Assembly: GCF_003143775.1 (NCBI RefSeq)
Contig: NZ_QFRJ01000002.1
Location: 144,501 to 208,500 of the forward strand
Length of the DNA stretch: 64,000 nt
Direction: 5' to 3'
From: Brumimicrobium oceani
Lineage (GTDB): Bacteria > Bacteroidota > Bacteroidia > Flavobacteriales_D > Crocinitomicaceae
Positions 43,132 to 52,348 of the stretch are shown here, piece after piece. Numbering within the stretch: position 1 is the stretch's first letter; every line of letters starts with the position of its first letter. A program made the translations under genes and the position numbers. Under the pieces are notes generated by a model. The model searched no databases and was not told where the DNA came from. It worked only from the letters and a program-made list of their open reading frames with translations.

Positions 43132-44826
43132 ATGAAACACGTACTACTTTATTCATTTTTAATAAGTTACCTCTTCACATTTGGACAAACTCAAATCTGG
43201 AGTGACGATTTTGAAGGAACAGCAGGGAACTGGGACTTAACAATCCAAACTGGATTGAACGATGCTAACGCAAATATTTGGGCCATTAGCGATGCGGAAG
43301 GTGGAGTTATTCCTCCGGGATGTGGAGCTAAACTTAACGGTGACCAAACATTACACGTAAGCTGTCAAGGTCCTGCTTGTGGGGTTCTCGGCGATGGAGC
43401 CGTTTATTACCCTGGAGATAATGGAATGGGTGCTGGTGCGGGTAACACGAACTTACGTGCTGCATTAACAACAGGAATCTCGACTTTAACCCAAACTCAA
43501 TTACAGTTAGATTTTGATTGGATGGGAATTGGTCAAGCAGGTGTGGATTTCGCTGTCCTAGAATATAGTATTGACGCTGGAGCTACCTGGAATGTAATAT
43601 GGACACAAACACCTGGAACAGCATGTGGAACAAACAGCAGTGAATGGAGTGGAGAAACTATAAATCTACCAGTAGCTGTAGAGAATCAGCCAGATTTAAG
43701 ATTTGCTTTTAATTGGACGAACGACAATGACGGAGCAACAATTAACGCACCTTCTTTCGCGGTAAACAATCTAGTACTTTCAACCAATGCAACACCACCA
43801 AATAATCCAATTGCGGATTTCGGAGCAACATCTTTTACAATATGCGAAAATGAGTGCGTAAACTTTATGGACATGTCTGTAGGAACAAACGTTAATTCTT
43901 GGACTTGGTCATTCAATGGTGCGAATACTTTAACATCAAATGTCCAAAATCCGACAAACATTTGTTATTCAACTGCTGGAACATATAATGTTAAGCTAAC
44001 GGTAACAGATGATAACGGAACAGACGACATCACCTACCAAATTATGGTACAGAACTGTGACTTAGCGCCTCCAACGGCGAACTTCTCTACTGACACGCTC
44101 GTGGTTTGTGCTGGTTCTTGTATTGACTTTACGGATGAGTCTGAAGGAAACCCATCCACATGGAATTGGGACTTTGGAGGCGCCTCTCCTGCTTTCTCAA
44201 TTAATCAAAATCCTAGTAATGTTTGTTTTGATCAACCAGGATCGTATGCTATTTCTCTAATCGCAACAAACTCTTTAGGGACAGACACAATAGTACAAAC
44301 ACTTACAGTGTTAGACCTACCAACAATTACTGCATTTGAGGACACGATAATCGCATTAGGAGGTGCTGCTGCACTGGGAGCTATTCCAGACCAACAAGGC
44401 TTTATATATTGGGAGCCTTCAGAAAGCGTAGATTGTGATACTTGTGTCGCAGTATTTGCAACACCTGTTATCACGACTCCTTACACTGTTTCGCTCACAG
44501 ACTTAAACGGATGTGTAGGATATGATACAGTAACAGTGTATATTCCTTTCGAGGAAATAGTTGAAGTGCCAAGTGCTTTTTCACCGAACAATGATGGAAA
44601 AAACGACAGATTAAATGTATTAGGAATCGGAATTACCGAAATAGACTTTAAAATCTATAATCGCTATGGGCAATTGGTTTTCTCAACAACTGACTTAAGA
44701 GAAGGTTGGGACGGAAAACATAATGGCGAACCATTAAACCAAGGTGTTTTCGTTTACACCTTAAGTTATACACTCATTGATGGTACAACGAGTGAAGTAT
44801 CAGGAAATGTTACACTTGTAAAATAA
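43132..44826 (+). CDS. PKD-repeat surface protein with gliding-motility-type C-terminal domain
   Basis: T9SS cargo of 564 residues. Signal peptide (MKHVLLYSFLISYLFTFGQ), an N-terminal carbohydrate- or adhesin-like region (about 20-215) that recalls jelly-roll domains (SDDFEGTAGNWDL), two PKD domains (about 229-307, 312-395; PxADFGATSF, WTWSFNGANT, WNWDFGGASPAF), and a C-terminal type B sorting domain (about 480-564: VPSAFSPNNDGKNDRLNVLG, YNRYGQLVFSTTDLREGWDG). The PorP-type gene follows after 7 bases, which fits a secretion or anchoring partner. Confidence 0.94.
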   Translation: MKHVLLYSFLISYLFTFGQTQIWSDDFEGTAGNWDLTIQTGLNDANANIWAISDAEGGVIPPGCGAKLNGDQTLHVSCQGPACGVLGDGAVYYPGDNGMGAGAGNTNLRAALTTGISTLTQTQLQLDFDWMGIGQAGVDFAVLEYSIDAGATWNVIWTQTPGTACGTNSSEWSGETINLPVAVENQPDLRFAFNWTNDNDGATINAPSFAVNNLVLSTNATPPNNPIADFGATSFTICENECVNFMDMSVGTNVNSWTWSFNGANTLTSNVQNPTNICYSTAGTYNVKLTVTDDNGTDDITYQIMVQNCDLAPPTANFSTDTLVVCAGSCIDFTDESEGNPSTWNWDFGGASPAFSINQNPSNVCFDQPGSYAISLIATNSLGTDTIVQTLTVLDLPTITAFEDTIIALGGAAALGAIPDQQGFIYWEPSESVDCDTCVAVFATPVITTPYTVSLTDLNGCVGYDTVTVYIPFEEIVEVPSAFSPNNDGKNDRLNVLGIGITEIDFKIYNRYGQLVFSTTDLREGWDGKHNGEPLNQGVFVYTLSYTLIDGTTSEVSGNVTLVK

Positions 44827-44833
44827 TATCAAG

Positions 44834-45835
44834 ATGAAATTTACATTATTATCAGTTGCATTAACCACTGTTTTATTTGCCTCAGCTCAGCAAGGTAACA
44901 ATTTCAGCATGTGGTTCAAGAATAACCTACAACACAATGCAGCTTCTGTAGGAACAAATGATAACGACATAAGGTTATTTACGAATTTTAGATCCCAGTA
45001 TTTTAGCGTAACGGACAAACCCTTCCAAACGATTTCCGCTTCTGTAGAAGGTAAAATCTTAAGGTCGCAAACCCGCAAAAACTACTTTGGTTTAGGAGCT
45101 TCTTTTATAAATGACATGAGTGGTGACGGACGTTATATGGTAAATCATTTTACTCTGCCTATTTCTTATCACATATTTTTTAATGACGAAAATTCTATTT
45201 CAATTGGAGTTTCACCTGGTTTATACCAGCGTTCATTAGGAAATAGCTCTTTAACTTGGGAAAGCCAATGGAACGGCTATGCATTTAACCCAAATACATC
45301 ACCTGAAGGTTTGAATAACTCTAGCGCATCAAACTTTGATTTAGGAGCTGGAATATTCTATAAATTTGAAACCAGAGAGAAGAACAAGGTATATTTAGGA
45401 TTTTCTGCAAATCATATCTTGGAACCAAAGTTAGACTTTAATGTTCAGGACAACATGTACATTAGATACATGGGACAGTTTGGAATGAGTCATAGATTCT
45501 ACAATAGTGATTTTGGAATTTCTCCTCAAGCAATGGCCATGTTCCAAGGACCAAATAGAAATATCATTTTCGGAACCAACTTTGATTACTATCTACAAGA
45601 CGCTTCGAAAAGAACAACATTTTATACGCCAACCGTATTCTCTTTCGGGATTTACCACAGAGTTCAGGATGCTATCGTATTGAATTTCCAATATTCATTT
45701 AAAGGAATGACAATCGCCGCTTCTTATGATTCGAATGTCAACACTATGTTACCGGCATCAAGAAGTATTGGAGGATTTGAAATCGCATTTGTTTACGATA
45801 TCATGATCAACAGAAAAGGAAGATTTATATACTAG
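44834..45835 (+). CDS. PorP/SprF family type IX secretion outer-membrane protein
   Basis: Predicted outer-membrane barrel of 333 residues with signal peptide (MKFTLLSVALTTVLFASAQ). PorP/SprF features: an initial helix-like FSMWFKNNLQHNAASVGTND, SQYFSVTDKPFQTISASVEG, SISIGVSPGLYQRSLG and a final IGGFEIAFVYDI strand. PorP/SprF proteins anchor or assist export of T9SS cargo, and many are paired with the cargo gene, as here. A TTG-start gene follows after three bases. Confidence 0.95.
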   Translation: MKFTLLSVALTTVLFASAQQGNNFSMWFKNNLQHNAASVGTNDNDIRLFTNFRSQYFSVTDKPFQTISASVEGKILRSQTRKNYFGLGASFINDMSGDGRYMVNHFTLPISYHIFFNDENSISIGVSPGLYQRSLGNSSLTWESQWNGYAFNPNTSPEGLNNSSASNFDLGAGIFYKFETREKNKVYLGFSANHILEPKLDFNVQDNMYIRYMGQFGMSHRFYNSDFGISPQAMAMFQGPNRNIIFGTNFDYYLQDASKRTTFYTPTVFSFGIYHRVQDAIVLNFQYSFKGMTIAASYDSNVNTMLPASRSIGGFEIAFVYDIMINRKGRFIY

Positions 45836-45838
45836 TTT

Positions 45839-46435
45839 TTGAATTATCTAGGACATCTATATTTCTCTAAGGAAAAACACAATTTAATGGTCGCCAACTT
45901 GTTTGGCGACTTTGTTAAAGGTAAAGACTACACCTACCTTCCTAAAATCGTTCAAGAAGGAGTATTATTACACCGACAAATTGATGACTTCGTAGATCAT
46001 CATCCGGTAGTTACAGAGCTAAGACTTCATTTGTATAATTCACTACCTAAAATTGCAGGCATCGCCATCGATCTATATTTTGATCACTTATTGGCTAAAA
46101 ACTGGAAAAAATACCACCCGACTTCTTTAGACCTATTTGTTTCTGGATTTTTGGACTACACTAGTATTTCAAGCAATTTACTCGATCCAAAATCCAATTT
46201 TAATTATCCTTCAAACTTCGTTGATCTACTCCAAGCAATTAAAAAACATGATTTATTAAGAAGGTACGCCAACATTGAAGGGCTACAATTGGCTTCAGAA
46301 GGTTTATCACGGAGAATATCCTTTCCCAATAACCTAGATAAAGCGGTTGCAGTATTTAATGCTAACGAACAGTTAATCGAAAAGGTATTTCAAATCTATA
46401 TGAAAGACGCCATAAGAAGATTCAACAAGAAGTAA
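45839..46435 (+). CDS. ACP phosphodiesterase family protein (DUF479), TTG start
   Basis: AcpH-like hydrolase of 198 residues that removes phosphopantetheine from acyl carrier protein. The N-terminus MNYLGHLYFSKEKHNLMVAN and GDFVKG are typical, as are LLHRQIDDFVDHHPVV and KIAGIAIDLYFDHLLAKNW. The start is TTG at 45839, three bases after the PorP stop; no ATG aligns with the family N-terminus. Such close spacing suggests translational coupling with the T9SS pair. Confidence 0.92.
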   Translation: MNYLGHLYFSKEKHNLMVANLFGDFVKGKDYTYLPKIVQEGVLLHRQIDDFVDHHPVVTELRLHLYNSLPKIAGIAIDLYFDHLLAKNWKKYHPTSLDLFVSGFLDYTSISSNLLDPKSNFNYPSNFVDLLQAIKKHDLLRRYANIEGLQLASEGLSRRISFPNNLDKAVAVFNANEQLIEKVFQIYMKDAIRRFNKK

Positions 46436-46600
46436 TAGAAAGCACATGACATGCTCTATTAACAGTTGTTTTCTCGAAGTATTAAATGAGGACTACACCT
46501 AGATTGTCTACAATCAACTGCATTATTTACAATCCTATTTAGCACCAAAGTTATCAGCTATTGATATTTTTTATTATATTTAACAAACAAATCCCATATC

Positions 46601-48061
46601 TTGACAAGAAAACTAACAATATATTCTTCTACTCTCCTCTGTATTTCGGTGTTGATGTTTAGCACATATAGCTGTCAAAACACCAAGAGTAAAGACAATA
46701 ATGTTGTTGGAAAAGCTGTTGAGAAAAAGCAAAATGATTTAGGAGAAATTTTAAAAGCCAAGAAACTTACCATTTTGGCGGAGAACAGTGCTACAAGCTA
46801 TTTTATATACAGAGGACATAAAATGGGATTAGAATACGAAATTCTAAATGAGTTTGCTAAGGAAATAGGGGTAAAACTAGAAATTAAAGTTGTTCAGGAT
46901 TTAGATAATATAATTAATCAATTAAATGACGGAGAAGGTGATGTAATCGCCTGTAACTACACGGTAACTAAAGACCGAAGGAATAAAATTGACTTTACGA
47001 AACCAATTATGAGAACCTCCCAGGTTTTAGTTCAACGAAAGCCCGATAACTGGCGTACAATCAGAAAAAGTATATGGGAAAAAGAGCTCATTCGTGATCC
47101 TGCACAATTATCTCGAAAAACCATTCATGTTTGGAAAAACTCTAGCTACTATGACAGATTGGTTAATTTACAAGACGAATTGGGTGATACCATTATTTTA
47201 AAACCATTGGATGGAAACATTATTCCAGAAGATGTTATTGAAATGGTTTCACAAGGTTTTATAGATTATACAGTGGTTGATGAAAATGTAGCATTGATTA
47301 ATCAACGTTATTACACAAATGTTGACACAGAACTGGAGTTAAGCGTAAAACAACGCATTGCCTTTGGGGTAAGAAAACAAAGTCCTTTACTAAGGAAAAG
47401 ACTGAATGCTTGGTTAGACGATTTTATGAAGACATCCACCTTCAATTATATAAAATACAAGTATTTGAACAACACCTCCAATGTTTCAAAGTCTAAAAGT
47501 GAATATTCTTCCATTAAAGGCACAAAAATCTCACCGTATGATGACATTATAAAAGATGTGTCCGCAAAATATGGATGGGATTGGAGACTAATAGCTGCAC
47601 TTATATATCAAGAATCGAAATTTAAGTTGGGACAAGAATCTTGGGCTGGCGCTTATGGGCTAATGCAGTTTATGCCTACAACAGGACCTTCATTTAATGT
47701 ATTTCCAGACTCCCCTCCTGCTGTACAAATTGACGGAGGAATTAGGAAAATCATAAAAGACTACAAAGAATGGGAAAGTATTCCAGACACTGTTCAACGT
47801 ATTAAGTTCGCTATGGCTACTTACAATGCAGGACTTGGTCATGTCTTAGATGCTCAGCGCCTCGCTTCGAAGTACGGCAAAGATCCTTTGGTATGGGATG
47901 ATAATGTTGAGGTTTACATTAAGCATTTATCCAATCCAAAATATTACCACGACCCTGTATGCTATTACGGATATATGAGAGGCTCTGAGACCTTCAATTA
48001 CGTCCGTTCTATCTTTATAAGATATACAGAATACAAAACCGCATTCCCTATAGAGAGCTAA
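46601..48061 (+). CDS. MltF-like lipoprotein: substrate-binding domain plus lytic transglycosylase
   Basis: Envelope lipoprotein of 486 residues starting at TTG 46601. The signal ends in LMFSTYSC (Cys25). A bacterial solute-binding type 3 domain (about 50-285: AENSATSYFIYRGHKMGLEY) is followed by a lytic transglycosylase SLT domain (about 315-470): ALIYQESKFKLGQESWAGAY with the catalytic Glu, YGLMQFMPTTG and MATYNAGLGHV. MltF cleaves peptidoglycan; the binding domain is thought to sense muropeptides. A -7-like TATATTTA lies at 46575-46582. Confidence 0.93.
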   Translation: MTRKLTIYSSTLLCISVLMFSTYSCQNTKSKDNNVVGKAVEKKQNDLGEILKAKKLTILAENSATSYFIYRGHKMGLEYEILNEFAKEIGVKLEIKVVQDLDNIINQLNDGEGDVIACNYTVTKDRRNKIDFTKPIMRTSQVLVQRKPDNWRTIRKSIWEKELIRDPAQLSRKTIHVWKNSSYYDRLVNLQDELGDTIILKPLDGNIIPEDVIEMVSQGFIDYTVVDENVALINQRYYTNVDTELELSVKQRIAFGVRKQSPLLRKRLNAWLDDFMKTSTFNYIKYKYLNNTSNVSKSKSEYSSIKGTKISPYDDIIKDVSAKYGWDWRLIAALIYQESKFKLGQESWAGAYGLMQFMPTTGPSFNVFPDSPPAVQIDGGIRKIIKDYKEWESIPDTVQRIKFAMATYNAGLGHVLDAQRLASKYGKDPLVWDDNVEVYIKHLSNPKYYHDPVCYYGYMRGSETFNYVRSIFIRYTEYKTAFPIES

Positions 48062-48581
48062 GGTAAAATGCTTACCGCAGTTCTGATTTCAACGAAGGTT
48101 TTCATTTAAATAATGTCTTATCCAAAACAGACAATGGGCACTTAGTCTAAATATCCTCCGATTATCACTACCTGGCAAAACTCTCAGGCTGTATGATTCA
48201 TCACAAGCATAGACAAAGAAGTGTTCTTTACTTTGAACACATAAAATGAAATAATCACCTCATTGGGAATGCTATCCGATTGCTTTATTGGATATAAAAA
48301 TCAGGCAATAAATTCATGGCTTTTAATCCAAGATCGAGTCTCACGCTAAAATTGAGATAATGTATAGAACAGAAAAAGGGAAGAAGATAAAATTGTTCGT
48401 GTACGAACTTCATTCATTTTATCTCCTTCCCTTTTGAACCCTCTGTAAAACATCAGTTACTGTCAAATTATGTTTTTCCCTTTCCCTAATCTAGAGGTAA
48501 GGACATTTTAACAAGTTTACTTCGTAAAATATACATCAAACCAAATAGGTACTCTATCGAGCCCCTTGGATTCTTATGCTA
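48062..48581. other. Intergenic, 520 bases, hairpins only
   Basis: No coding signal. It holds small dyads: GGTAA/TTACC right after the mltF stop, GTGTTC (48221-48226)/GAACAC (48235-48240), and the strong hairpin at 48374-48435. Confidence 0.55.
48374..48435. terminator. Long nested hairpin in the mltF/FeS operon gap
   Basis: AAAAGGGAAGAAGATAAAAT (48374-48393) pairs with 48416-48435 over 20 bases with one mismatch. The loop holds a second hairpin GTTCG-TGTA-CGAAC (48395-48408). It is between convergent genes and works as a terminator candidate on both strands. Confidence 0.6.
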
Positions 48582-49058
48582 CTAACCTAAGATATGCGCA
48601 AAGTTGCTGTCCTGAATTCGTCTAGGCCATGCATTTCTTAGTTCACCCAAAGATGAGACCAGCGGATCAAACACCAAAGCATCCGGATGAGCGTTTAAAT
48701 CTGAAAAATGAACTTGTTTTAACTCTTGTCCCTCCTGAATGGTAACCTTCATTCTATCGAAAAAATTAATACCCATTTCTAAGCCAAGGTCTTTCATTTT
48801 GTGCACTGATGCATCAACAGAGCAACCTGATGGCGGAACTAAAGAATCATTTACAGCAACCACTGCATAATAAGGATTCAACACCTTGGCTCCTGCCCAT
48901 AATTTACTTCCATGTGCTGCCCAACCCTCAACGAAGGAAGTTAGTTCACTTTCAAGCTGTTTTATTTCGTCCTGACTCAGTGCTCTATCGCTCTGGTATA
49001 ACCAAATTTTTGATTGATCTGGAAATTGAGTAAACAGATTTTTATTTGAAGCTTCCAT
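48582..49058 (-). CDS. Conserved Bacteroidota protein (often misnamed ABC transporter ATPase)
   Basis: A 158-residue soluble protein, downstream of the Fe-S gene by two bases. It has no Walker motifs despite frequent database labels of ABC ATPase. Features include QIWLYQSDRALSQDEIKQLE, VEGWAAHGSKLWAGAKVLNP, VPPSGCSVDASVHKMKDLG and LDAHPDALVFDPLV-like stretches. GCS and CxVD-type patches suggest a metal or redox role, unproven. Confidence 0.75.
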   Translation of the reverse strand: MEASNKNLFTQFPDQSKIWLYQSDRALSQDEIKQLESELTSFVEGWAAHGSKLWAGAKVLNPYYAVVAVNDSLVPPSGCSVDASVHKMKDLGLEMGINFFDRMKVTIQEGQELKQVHFSDLNAHPDALVFDPLVSSLGELRNAWPRRIQDSNFAHILG

Positions 49059-49060
49059 AA

Positions 49061-49855
49061 TTATAAATCTGCTGCAGAAGCAATTAATTCAGCAACATCT
49101 ATTACTTGAATATTTCCTTCTTGATCCTTATTTTTCACTCCATCCGTCATCATTGTGTTACAGAATGGACAACCAGTTGCAATGATATTTGGTTTAACCT
49201 CCATCGCTTCTTCCGTACGTAGAACGTTCACTTCTTTGTCCCCTTTTTCAGCTTCCTTGAACATTTGAGCACCTCCTGCACCACAGCATAATCCTTTGGC
49301 TTTGCAGTTCTTCATTTCTACCAATTCTGCGTCCAATTTACGAAGCATTTCTCTTGGTGCTTCGTAAACATTATTTCCTCGTCCAAGGTAGCATGGATCA
49401 TGAAAAGTAATTTTCTTTCCTTTGAAGGTATCTCCACCTTCCACTTTCAATTTTCCTTCTTCAATTAAAGATTGAATCAATTGTGTGTGGTGAATCACTT
49501 CATAGTTTCCGCCTAATTCTGGATACTCATTTTTCATAGTATTGAAACAATGAGGACATCCTGTAACGATTTTCTTAATCTCGTAGGCATCTAAAACTTC
49601 GATGTTTTGCATGGCTTGCATTTGGAAAACAAATTCGTTTCCCGCACGTTTTGCCGGGTCTCCTGTGCAAGACTCTTCTGCACCTAGAACAGCAAATTTT
49701 ACCTCACATTTATTAAGAATCTTAACTATTGCTTTGGTTATTTTTTTGGCTCTATCGTCAAAACTCCCTGAACAACCTACCCAGAACAGGATCTCAGGAA
49801 CTTCTCCGTTCGCTGTCATTTCTGCCATTGTAGGTACTTTCATCAAATTGCTCAT
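49061..49855 (-). CDS. (Fe-S)-binding CCG-domain protein, HdrB/GlpC-like
   Basis: Redox protein of 264 residues with two Cys-rich CCG domains: FWVGCSGSFDDRAKK, TGCPHCFNTMKNEYPELGG, HDPCYLGRGNN, CKAKGLCCGAGGAQMFKEAE and TGCPFCNTMMTDG. CCG domains bind Fe-S clusters or FAD and occur in heterodisulfide reductase and glycolate oxidase systems. With the membrane Fe-S protein upstream it may form a quinone-linked oxidoreductase; the substrate is unknown. Confidence 0.9.
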   Translation of the reverse strand: MSNLMKVPTMAEMTANGEVPEILFWVGCSGSFDDRAKKITKAIVKILNKCEVKFAVLGAEESCTGDPAKRAGNEFVFQMQAMQNIEVLDAYEIKKIVTGCPHCFNTMKNEYPELGGNYEVIHHTQLIQSLIEEGKLKVEGGDTFKGKKITFHDPCYLGRGNNVYEAPREMLRKLDAELVEMKNCKAKGLCCGAGGAQMFKEAEKGDKEVNVLRTEEAMEVKPNIIATGCPFCNTMMTDGVKNKDQEGNIQVIDVAELIASAADL

Positions 49856-49884
49856 AAATATTTATTTGTAATCAATTTATACTA

Positions 49885-51225
49885 TTATTCTTCGTCTCTC
49901 CAATTCAATCTGTCTTCTGGACTAAATTGCCATGGAGCACCGTTGTTCTCAATGTTAGATATCATTCCTGCCAATTCTGTTGGTACTTTTGACTCTTCCA
50001 TTACAAGGTAACGACGCATGTCTGTAATTATAGACAATGGGTCAATATTTACAGGACAAGCTTCAACACAGGCATTACATGAAGTACATGCCCACAATTC
50101 TTCTTCGGTAATGTAGTCATTCAGTAAACTCTTACCATCGTCATAATCTTTTCCATTTTTACGTAAACCAGCACCTTTTTCTTCCAATCGGTCTCTGGTG
50201 TCCATCATAATTTTTCTAGGAGAAAGAAGTTTCCCCGTTCTGTTTGCCGGACAATTTGAAGTACATCTTCCACATTCTGTACAAGTGTATGCATCCAATA
50301 AGTTCTTCCAAGACAAATCCTCAACATCTTTCGCTCCAAATCTTTGCACCTCAGCTTCTCCTTCACCCTCTTCCGGCATAGCGTATGGATCTGCATCTGG
50401 ATCCATCATCAATTTCACTTCTTTCATCACTGCCTCCATGTTGGTTGCTTTACCTTGAGGATTTAAATTAGAGAAATAGGTGTTTGGAAAAGCTAAAATA
50501 ATGTGGAAATGCTTAGAGAAAGGAAGGTAATTTAAAAAAGTAAACACCATTAAAATGTGTCCCCACCAACCAATTCTTTCCACCATAATTAATGATGATT
50601 CACTCATTCCACCAAAAAGGGCTGGCCCCACATACTGAGATATAGCAAACCCTAAGGATTGATCACCAAGATTTTCGGCATGGGAAAGACCTTGAGCGTA
50701 AAGCACTTCATCCGCACCATTCATCATAAAAATAAAGGTGATTAAAATCAACTCCATTACCAAAATAAGGTTACCATCTACTTTTGGCCATCCTTTCATT
50801 TCTTTCATGTTGAAACGCGGAATTTTCAATAGATTTCTTCTTGCTAAGAATAAGAAAGTAGCTACAAAAGCCAAAACAGAAAGCACTTCGATAAATGATA
50901 TCATAAAGGTATAAAAACCTCCTAATGAAGACCTAAACAATCTGTGTTCACCTGATAATCCATCTGCAATAATTTCTATCAATTCAATTTGTGTAATTAC
51001 AAAAGCTACATATAAACACAAGTGTAAGATTGCTGGGATAGGACGTTTAAACATCTTTTTTTGACCTAGAGCAATGAGCGTCATCACTTTTAACCTTTCC
51101 CCTTTGTTATCGGAGCGATCTACATCACGTCCCATTAAAATATTTGCTCGAATTTTATTCGCATTCATCGCGAAAAATCCAAATCCGACAAGTAATAAAA
51201 CTGCAAAAATTATAATTGATATCAT
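49885..51225 (-). CDS. Membrane (Fe-S)-binding protein with NarI-like N-half
   Basis: 446 residues. The N-terminal half has about five hydrophobic helices (about 1-235; GFYTFMISFIEVLSVLAFVA) that resemble NarI/HdrE-type cytochrome b subunits. The C-terminal half has two 4Fe-4S clusters: CTECGRCTSNCPANRTGKLL and ACTSCNACVEACPVNIDPLS, then DMRRYLVME. It is predicted to pass electrons between the menaquinone pool and the CCG protein next to it. The 30-base gap to the CCG gene suggests one operon. Confidence 0.9.
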   Translation of the reverse strand: MISIIIFAVLLLVGFGFFAMNANKIRANILMGRDVDRSDNKGERLKVMTLIALGQKKMFKRPIPAILHLCLYVAFVITQIELIEIIADGLSGEHRLFRSSLGGFYTFMISFIEVLSVLAFVATFLFLARRNLLKIPRFNMKEMKGWPKVDGNLILVMELILITFIFMMNGADEVLYAQGLSHAENLGDQSLGFAISQYVGPALFGGMSESSLIMVERIGWWGHILMVFTFLNYLPFSKHFHIILAFPNTYFSNLNPQGKATNMEAVMKEVKLMMDPDADPYAMPEEGEGEAEVQRFGAKDVEDLSWKNLLDAYTCTECGRCTSNCPANRTGKLLSPRKIMMDTRDRLEEKGAGLRKNGKDYDDGKSLLNDYITEEELWACTSCNACVEACPVNIDPLSIITDMRRYLVMEESKVPTELAGMISNIENNGAPWQFSPEDRLNWRDEE

Positions 51226-51242
51226 ATATTAGTGTTTATTGA

Positions 51243-52283
51243 TTATTGAATTGTGTCAAGTATTTTTTTCAATTTGCGTTCTTCATCTTTAGTGATCGGA
51301 ACTCCTTTTGTTTTAGATCCGAAAACAGAGAAATGAATGTACCTTTCTGGATGAACTTTAATGTCCTCAACTAAGTTTTGAAGTCTCTCGTTAGTTGTGT
51401 TCAACTCATCATACAATTGTTCATCCTTCAGCAACTTACCAAGGGTTCCATTTCCATCCGCGGCTTCTTCTAATAAGCCATTTAAATTTTGTAAGGTTAC
51501 CGTTGCCTCACCAATTGCAGATTTAAAATCAACCGTTAATAATGAATCCGTCAATTCTCCCATATTTCCTACAACCTTCTGAATTTCCATGTTGGTTTCC
51601 TTAAAGTTGTGCGTTATGTTCTCAACGTTATCAAAGATTCTTCCCAGTTTAGCTTTTTCATCTAGAATCATGTTATCGATGTTATAGGCCACCCTACCAA
51701 ATCTTGAAATCGCAATTTTAACCTCGTTTAATCCTTCATCAAGAGTTGTTGCTGCTGAAGTATCCCAAAAGACCGTGATTGAATTTACGATATTGTCAAT
51801 TGAGGTAATTAGATTCTCCATCTTCCTCTTAATCGGCAATAATTCTGATTCAATTTGTTCCGTAATTTCCTGGCTTACTGTTCCATCTAGGGTGTCTCCA
51901 ATCGCATAATATCCCTTTTCAGCAATAAAGTTTTGTTCGATGTGAACACCAGTACTTAAAACTCCAGGAACAATTTTAATACCTGAGCCTTTTGCCAAAC
52001 TTAGGCCTTCCGTATGAATATTAAACTTAATCAATACTCTTTTATTCGGGTCCGTGTAATTATTTGGGTTTACCAAGTCTACAGTCACCACTTTCCCCAC
52101 TTCTACTCCATTTAAGGTTACTGAAGAAGAAGGAGTTAAGGCCCCTGACGTTGGGAAGTACGCATAATACACATCATCACCACCAAAGAAACTGTTTCCT
52201 TTGAGGTAATTTACCCCAAAAATGAGTAATGCGGTAGATAAAATTACGGCTAAACCTATTTTGAATTCTTTTGATACTTTCAA
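51243..52283 (-). CDS. MlaD/MCE family lipid-transport protein
   Basis: Periplasmic substrate-binding subunit of an Mla-type lipid ABC system. The 346 residues have one N-terminal helix (KIGLAVILSTALLIFGVNYL), the MCE domain (about 40-120: GALTPSSSVTLNGVEVGKVV, VPGVLSTGVHIEQNF) and a long coiled coil (about 155-310). The ABC and permease partners are not in this window. It lies in an operon between the amidase and the Fe-S genes. Confidence 0.93.
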   Translation of the reverse strand: MKVSKEFKIGLAVILSTALLIFGVNYLKGNSFFGGDDVYYAYFPTSGALTPSSSVTLNGVEVGKVVTVDLVNPNNYTDPNKRVLIKFNIHTEGLSLAKGSGIKIVPGVLSTGVHIEQNFIAEKGYYAIGDTLDGTVSQEITEQIESELLPIKRKMENLITSIDNIVNSITVFWDTSAATTLDEGLNEVKIAISRFGRVAYNIDNMILDEKAKLGRIFDNVENITHNFKETNMEIQKVVGNMGELTDSLLTVDFKSAIGEATVTLQNLNGLLEEAADGNGTLGKLLKDEQLYDELNTTNERLQNLVEDIKVHPERYIHFSVFGSKTKGVPITKDEERKLKKILDTIQ

Positions 52284-52348
52284 TACTCTTGATTTTGTGC
52301 TAAAATAACGGATAAATTCATAAATACTTTACTAAAGTAGCAGAAATT

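Noticed and set aside
48582-49058. ABC transporter ATPase label
   Set aside because: The family is often annotated so, but the protein has no Walker A, signature or Walker B motif.
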